DNA from: Bacteroidales bacterium
Lineage (GTDB): Bacteria; Bacteroidota; Bacteroidia; Bacteroidales; FEN-979
DNA: 46,894 nucleotides
Reading direction: 5' to 3'
Assembly (NCBI GenBank): GCA_023231005.1
Contig: JALNWG010000024.1
Location: 1-46,894 of the forward strand
The notes below the pieces were generated by a model. That model searched no databases and had not been told where the DNA came from. It saw nothing but the letters and a program-made list of their open reading frames with translations. Within the stretch, counting starts at the first letter, position 1. Each line of letters starts with the position of its first letter. Of the stretch, positions 43,619 to 46,894 are shown one piece after another. A program made the translations under genes and the position numbers.

Positions 43619-44779
43619 ATGAGCAACCTGATTTACCTTGATAATTCTGCAACTACTTTCCCGAAACCGGATGTGGTATATGATTTTATGTGTAATTTTT
43701 ACCGGAATCACGGTGTCAATCCCGGCCGTTCAGGATTCGATGCAGCCATTGAAACGGAAGAGGTGGTTCTGGAAACCCGTAAACTCCTCACAAAGCTATT
43801 CAACGGAGATGATCCAAATCAACTTACTTTCAGTTACAATGCCAGCGATTCTCTGAATATGATTCTGCAAGGATTAGCTGAACCAGGCGATCATGTTGTT
43901 ACCACGATGTTGGAACACAATTCGGTACTCCGTCCACTATATCATCTCAGTTTAACCCATTCCATTGAAGTAACACATGTTCCGTTTGATTCTCATGGAT
44001 ATGTTGACCCGGACGATATCAAAAAAGCGCTCAAAAAGAACACCAAAATGGTCGTTGTAAACCATAGTTCCAATGTAATTGGAACCGTTCAACCCCTTGC
44101 ATCAATCGGAAAGATTTGTAAAGAGGCCGGCGTTCTGTTCATCGTTGACGGAAGCCAGAGTGCCGGAGCCATCCCAATCGATATGAAAGCAATGGGCATC
44201 GATGTTGTAATTTTCACCGGTCATAAATGTTTGATGGGCCCAACTGGCATCGGAGGATCCTATGTGATGGAAGGTGTTCCGGTTCGCGGTACCCGCTTTG
44301 GAGGAACAGGCGTTCGTTCTGCACAAAAGACACACCTCGAGGAATTTCCTTATCGTCTGGAATGTGGCACCTTAAACCTTGTGGGTGTAGCCGGACTGAA
44401 TGCCGGTGTTAAATGGGTACTGGAACAAGGAATGGACAAACTTCATCACCAGGAGATCATGCTATGGGACAAACTAAGAAAAGGAGTTCAGGAAATTGAA
44501 AATGTCACCACTTACTGTGCTGAAAGTATAACCGATCAAAATCCAGTCCTCAGCTTGAATGTCAAGGGATTTGATTCGGGCGATGTGGGAACTATGCTCG
44601 ATGTTGATTACAACGTTGCATGCCGTACCGGATTACAATGCGCACCGCTGGTGCATGTTGGAATCGGGACTGATAAAATTCATGGTACTGTTCGGCTAAG
44701 TATCGGACCTTTCAACACTGAAGCACATATCGATACCGCGATCAAAGCCATCGCTGAGATTGCCTCCATTCACCGATAA
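43619..44779 (+). CDS. Cysteine desulfurase family protein
   Basis: 386 residues, fold-type I PLP enzyme of the class V family (TIGR01977-like). The N-terminus IYLDNSATTFPKPDVV, the substrate-side NPGRSGFDAA, the PLP His-Lys site FTGHKCLMGPTGIGG and the active-site cysteine loop CRTGLQCAPLVH are all present. It would take sulfur from L-cysteine as an enzyme persulfide. Coming 39 bp after the DsrK-like gene and sharing its strand, it is the natural sulfur donor to DsrC in this cassette, but it could equally serve iron-sulfur assembly. Confidence 0.85.
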   Translation: MSNLIYLDNSATTFPKPDVVYDFMCNFYRNHGVNPGRSGFDAAIETEEVVLETRKLLTKLFNGDDPNQLTFSYNASDSLNMILQGLAEPGDHVVTTMLEHNSVLRPLYHLSLTHSIEVTHVPFDSHGYVDPDDIKKALKKNTKMVVVNHSSNVIGTVQPLASIGKICKEAGVLFIVDGSQSAGAIPIDMKAMGIDVVIFTGHKCLMGPTGIGGSYVMEGVPVRGTRFGGTGVRSAQKTHLEEFPYRLECGTLNLVGVAGLNAGVKWVLEQGMDKLHHQEIMLWDKLRKGVQEIENVTTYCAESITDQNPVLSLNVKGFDSGDVGTMLDVDYNVACRTGLQCAPLVHVGIGTDKIHGTVRLSIGPFNTEAHIDTAIKAIAEIASIHR

Positions 44780-44867
44780 TCACCTGGGATACCTATTAAA
44801 GTCGAAAAAAATCAACTCGGCTGTCCTCCGATAAGCTTTTGCCCAATCGAAGCTATGGGAAAGAATT

Positions 44868-45662
44868 TTATTGTGTTATAGAAAACACATCCCAGCCGTT
44901 TTCCTTGATCATTTGCATTGCAGGTTGCTTCTGCATAATGGCACCTCCCCAATGGTTATGATCGTAAATATGCGGGGTAGTAAACCATTTTTCAATGTTC
45001 ATCTGCAATTTGAAAGTTAAAGTTTGACCGTCATTTAAAACAAATGCAGATCCAGGTAACTTTACCTTGAAATAATTTTGAACAAAGGCATAAATAGAAT
45101 CGGTATTGTAAGTGTTTCCATGGTATAATTGCCCGATACCGAAATGAAAATTAAAGGGTTTAACAACATCCAGTGTGTCTTTCCATTTACCATTCATCAT
45201 CATATAATGATATCCACCACCGAGTACTTCGGGCCAGGCCATGTTGACTTCCGGTGGGTTTAAAAACCGGTGTGATTTGTTTTTTTCTTCAGAGATGCCA
45301 AAAATAAAGGTGATGGAATCATACGCCCCTGCCGGAATTTTATCGGCAAATTTCAGAATTTTTGTATCGGCCATATCCTCATCAATATAAAAAATATCCT
45401 TTGCCTGGCTGATTATAGTTTTATTGCCATCGGATTTATAAAATGTTACATCGGATATAAAATACATTAATCCGACAATGAGATATGGATTACCAGCAGC
45501 ATTGGTATAGATGAGTTCATTTTCGCGAAGGGGTTCTCCGTTTACAAGATGTTGTACCGAGAAGGTCACGTTTCCTGCCGGAACAGTCGTTTCCGTTTCT
45601 TTTTTGCAGGAAGAAATACCCACAACCAAGAGACAAAAAATTACAGCGGTCCACCATTTCAT
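44868..45662 (-). CDS. MbnP-like lipoprotein, possible copper-binding periplasmic protein
   Basis: 264 residues. Signal peptide and lipobox MKWWTAVIFCLLVVGISSC (Cys19). The sequence follows the MbnP pattern: VTFSVQHLVNGEPLRENE, YLIVGLMYFISDVTFYKSDG, GAYDSITFIFGISEEKN, WPEVLGGGYHYMMMNGKW, FNFHFGIGQL and a histidine-rich tail IYDHNHWGG. MbnP proteins are found with MbnH in methanobactin-type loci and have been linked to copper; no mbnH-type di-heme gene is visible here. The gene faces arsR across a 101-bp spacer. The -7 element TATTTTTG (45682-45689) is 19 bp before its start. Confidence 0.75.
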   Translation of the reverse strand: MKWWTAVIFCLLVVGISSCKKETETTVPAGNVTFSVQHLVNGEPLRENELIYTNAAGNPYLIVGLMYFISDVTFYKSDGNKTIISQAKDIFYIDEDMADTKILKFADKIPAGAYDSITFIFGISEEKNKSHRFLNPPEVNMAWPEVLGGGYHYMMMNGKWKDTLDVVKPFNFHFGIGQLYHGNTYNTDSIYAFVQNYFKVKLPGSAFVLNDGQTLTFKLQMNIEKWFTTPHIYDHNHWGGAIMQKQPAMQMIKENGWDVFSITQ

Positions 45663-45681
45663 ATATTCTGATTTATGAGAT

Positions 45682-45689
45682 CAAAAATA
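45682..45689 (-). promoter_or_regulatory. Candidate -7 element for the MbnP-like gene
   Basis: TATTTTTG on the minus strand, 19 bp before the ATG. No spaced -33 TTG was found. Confidence 0.5.
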
Positions 45690-45726
45690 AAGAAAACAAA
45701 CGAATTTCATTGTAATAGAAATTGTA

Positions 45727-45734
45727 TAACTTTG
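45727..45734 (+). promoter_or_regulatory. Promoter -7 element of arsR
   Basis: TAACTTTG, 29 bp before the ATG at 45764 and directly abutting the inverted repeat at 45735-45752. Confidence 0.55.
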
Positions 45735-45752
45735 TTTCGTTATTCTACGAAA
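45735..45752. promoter_or_regulatory. Candidate ArsR operator
   Basis: TTTCGT-TATTCT-ACGAAA, a perfect 6-bp inverted repeat with a 6-bp centre starting right after the -7 element and so spanning the expected transcription start. The position suits autorepression. Confidence 0.6.
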
Positions 45753-45763
45753 TACTAAATAGC

Positions 45764-46075
45764 ATGGTAACAGAAAAGAAATTTTATACCGAATCACAGC
45801 AGAAGATGGCCCTTTATGCCAAAGCCATGGCACATCCGGTAAGAATTTTCATTCTTGATTTTTTGGCCGACAATATAGGCAAATGTTGTTACAGCGGTGA
45901 TATGGCAGAGGAACTCCCCATCGCCCGTTCCACCCTTTCGGAACATCTGAAAGAATTGAAGAAAGCCGGATTGATACAAGGAGAGATCAATCCTCCTTAT
46001 ATAAAATATTGTATCAACAAAGTGAACTGGGAAGAGGCAAAAGAATTGTTTCAATGCTTTTATGAAAGAAAATAG
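45764..46075 (+). CDS. arsR: ArsR/SmtB-family transcriptional regulator
   Basis: 103 residues from the ATG at 45764; a TTG fourteen codons upstream lies by the -7 element. Winged-helix domain: MAHPVRIFILDFLADN, DMAEELPIARSTLSEHLKEL (recognition helix), KKAGLIQGEI (wing). Thiols lie at Cys41/Cys42 (GKCCYSGD, where ArsR proteins often have a C-x-C), Cys83 and Cys98, candidates for a metalloid or thiol-sensing site. Family members repress their own operon until As(III), another metal or a thiol signal binds. The next genes encode a small CxxC protein and an ArsF-like lipoprotein, fitting an arsenic/thiol operon. Confidence 0.88.
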   Translation: MVTEKKFYTESQQKMALYAKAMAHPVRIFILDFLADNIGKCCYSGDMAEELPIARSTLSEHLKELKKAGLIQGEINPPYIKYCINKVNWEEAKELFQCFYERK

Positions 46076-46107
46076 TCACCAATGAATGTATTTAAATTTA
46101 TAAGTAT

Positions 46108-46341
46108 ATGGATATTAAAATTTTAGGACCTGGATGCCCAAAATGTAAAACCTTAGACAAAATCACCCGGGAGGTGGTCGAAAAAAATGGGATCAATGCG
46201 ACAATCACGAAAGTCGAAGATATTATGGAAATTATGAAGTACGGTGTTATGTCAACTCCTGCGATGGTTGTTGACGGCAAGGTGGTTGTGAAGGGCAAGG
46301 TTCCTTCTGCTGATGAAATCAAAAAAATATTAACGCAATAA
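46108..46341 (+). CDS. Small thioredoxin-fold redox protein (CPKC)
   Basis: 77 residues, smaller than thioredoxin, starting MDIKILGPGCPKCKTLDKIT with the redox pair Cys10-Pro-Lys-Cys13, and cis-proline loop VMSTPAMVVDGK. It matches the redox-active disulfide protein 2 / TM0996-like family, single-domain thioredoxin relatives. It lies 32 bp after arsR and 10 bp before the ArsF-like gene, all on one strand, so it probably helps reduce thiols or a metalloid complex in that operon. Cytoplasmic, with no signal peptide. Confidence 0.85.
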   Translation: MDIKILGPGCPKCKTLDKITREVVEKNGINATITKVEDIMEIMKYGVMSTPAMVVDGKVVVKGKVPSADEIKKILTQ

Positions 46342-46351
46342 AATCGTCTCT

Positions 46352-46783
46352 ATGAAAAAGATTATTTCATTTATGGTTCTGTTGGCAATGGTGGTCGGCA
46401 GTTATGCGTGTACTGGAAATACATCCTCTGCATCAAACGGTATTGCTGCTTTTATCCCGGATAAAAAGGTTGAGGTATATTACTTTCATTTTACCCGTCG
46501 GTGTACAACTTGCCTGAATGTAGAAAATGTTACAAAAAAAGCCGTTGAAACATTATACCCTGAGAAGGTAAAAAACGGGGAGATCACATTCAAAAGCGTC
46601 AACCTTGACGAAAAAGATGGTGAAGCCATTGGCGCAAAGTATAAAATCGAAGGTCAGACCCTGATTGTAATCTGCGGCAATAAGCGTGTTGATCTTACCG
46701 ACAAGGGCTTTCTATATGCTAACGACAGCCCGGACAAGTTAAAGAAGGAGATCAAAAAAGCTGTTGATGGAATGTTGAAATGA
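46352..46783 (+). CDS. ArsF-like thioredoxin-fold lipoprotein
   Basis: 143 residues. Signal peptide and lipobox MKKIISFMVLLAMVVGSYAC (Cys20) give an envelope-anchored protein. The mature domain has VEVYYFHFTRRCTTCLNVEN, a C-T-T-C redox motif at the N-end of a thioredoxin-like fold, and VNLDEKDGEAIGAKYKIEGQ. It resembles the ArsF subunit annotated as nitrophenyl compound nitroreductase/arsenical thiol-redox partner. Such genes are usually followed by a CcdA-type membrane protein and an efflux permease, which would lie beyond the right edge. The function is assigned by family and context only. Confidence 0.78.
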   Translation: MKKIISFMVLLAMVVGSYACTGNTSSASNGIAAFIPDKKVEVYYFHFTRRCTTCLNVENVTKKAVETLYPEKVKNGEITFKSVNLDEKDGEAIGAKYKIEGQTLIVICGNKRVDLTDKGFLYANDSPDKLKKEIKKAVDGMLK

Positions 46784-46804
46784 TGTGCTGATGTGCTGAT
46801 GTGC
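46781..46804. repeat. 8-bp tandem repeat, three perfect copies
   Basis: TGATGTGC repeated at 46781-46788, 46789-46796 and 46797-46804, beginning with the stop codon of the ArsF-like gene. Confidence 0.85.
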
Positions 46805-46826
46805 AAATGTGTTAATTTGTTTTTTC

Positions 46827-46894
46827 ATGGAAAAGAGAAATATTATTCTGGAATTGTCATTTGAATTCGCATTAGAGGTTATTAAATATTGTGA
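46827..46894 (+). CDS. Four-helix-bundle protein (S23/IVP family), N-terminus only
   Basis: Only 22 codons fit before the window ends. The translation begins MEKRNIILELSFEFALEVIK, which resembles the first helix of the four-helix-bundle proteins (23S rRNA intervening-sequence protein family), whose starts typically read M-x-x-N-I-I-x-x-x-S-F-x-F-A-x-x-I-I-K. These are small proteins often found singly in Bacteroidota intergenic sites and at times within 23S rRNA. Function unknown, and the call rests on a short stretch. Confidence 0.5.
   Translation, partial: MEKRNIILELSFEFALEVIKYC

Noticed and set aside
241..46894. tRNA, rRNA or CRISPR features
   Set aside because: All intergenic gaps are under about 215 bp and none showed a cloverleaf with a CCA-end pattern or a regular direct-repeat array.

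Overview
The window looks like a chromosomal segment of an anaerobic or facultative, Gram-negative member of the Bacteroidota, most likely an environmental Bacteroidales relative. The support is: several proteins with C-terminal type IX secretion (T9SS) sorting domains; a TonB-dependent receptor with a carboxypeptidase-regulatory-like plug extension; a serine palmitoyltransferase closely resembling those of sphingolipid-making Bacteroides; lipid A and LPS transport genes (lptF, lptB, kdsD/kpsF); and repeated copies of the Bacteroidota promoter -7 element TAnnTTTG just upstream of start codons. No rRNA, tRNA, CRISPR array, transposase or phage gene was recognised.

Layout. 1-7.8 kb: a secreted M28-type peptidase cut by the left edge, then three tandem secreted Asp-box/T9SS paralogs, each with its own terminator, all on the minus strand. 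7.8-16.8 kb: a GNAT-fold acyltransferase-like protein (minus), then on the plus strand lptF, two GT4 glycosyltransferases, the ABC-F factor ettA and a membrane-plus-TPR protein. 16.8-22.2 kb: hisS, a histidine ammonia-lyase with an unusual Ala-Cys-Gly active-site triad, two small four-helix membrane proteins, a small anchored protein and an outer-membrane barrel. 22.3-27.9 kb (minus): a compact epimerase, GNAT acyltransferase and serine palmitoyltransferase set that reads as a dihydroceramide pathway, preceded by iorAB. 28.0-31.6 kb: TonB receptor, deoC, lipoprotein. 31.6-34.9 kb (minus): recQ, an OmpH-like protein and a DUF4296-like lipoprotein. 35-41 kb: kpsF, a secreted cupredoxin-like protein, lptB, pssA, a porin-like protein, queA. 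41-44.8 kb: tatA, then a four-gene cassette of dsrC, a DsrM/NarI-like membrane protein, a DsrK/HdrD-like iron-sulfur protein and a cysteine desulfurase. 44.9-46.9 kb: an MbnP-like lipoprotein divergent from an arsR, small thioredoxin and ArsF-like operon that continues past the window, with the first codons of a four-helix-bundle protein at the very end.

How the genes fit together. Much of the window serves the cell envelope: LPS transport (lptF, lptB, kpsF), glycosyl transfer, phosphatidylserine synthesis (pssA) and ceramide synthesis (spt, acyltransferase, reductase). Both pssA and spt use L-serine to make head groups or bases of membrane lipids. The two most interesting systems are the co-located ceramide cassette, with a second acyltransferase paralog 14 kb away, and the DsrC/DsrMK-like/cysteine desulfurase cassette. 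The latter has both redox cysteines of true DsrC but no DsrAB sulfite reductase in view, which suggests a sulfur relay or thiol-disulfide electron circuit serving another purpose.
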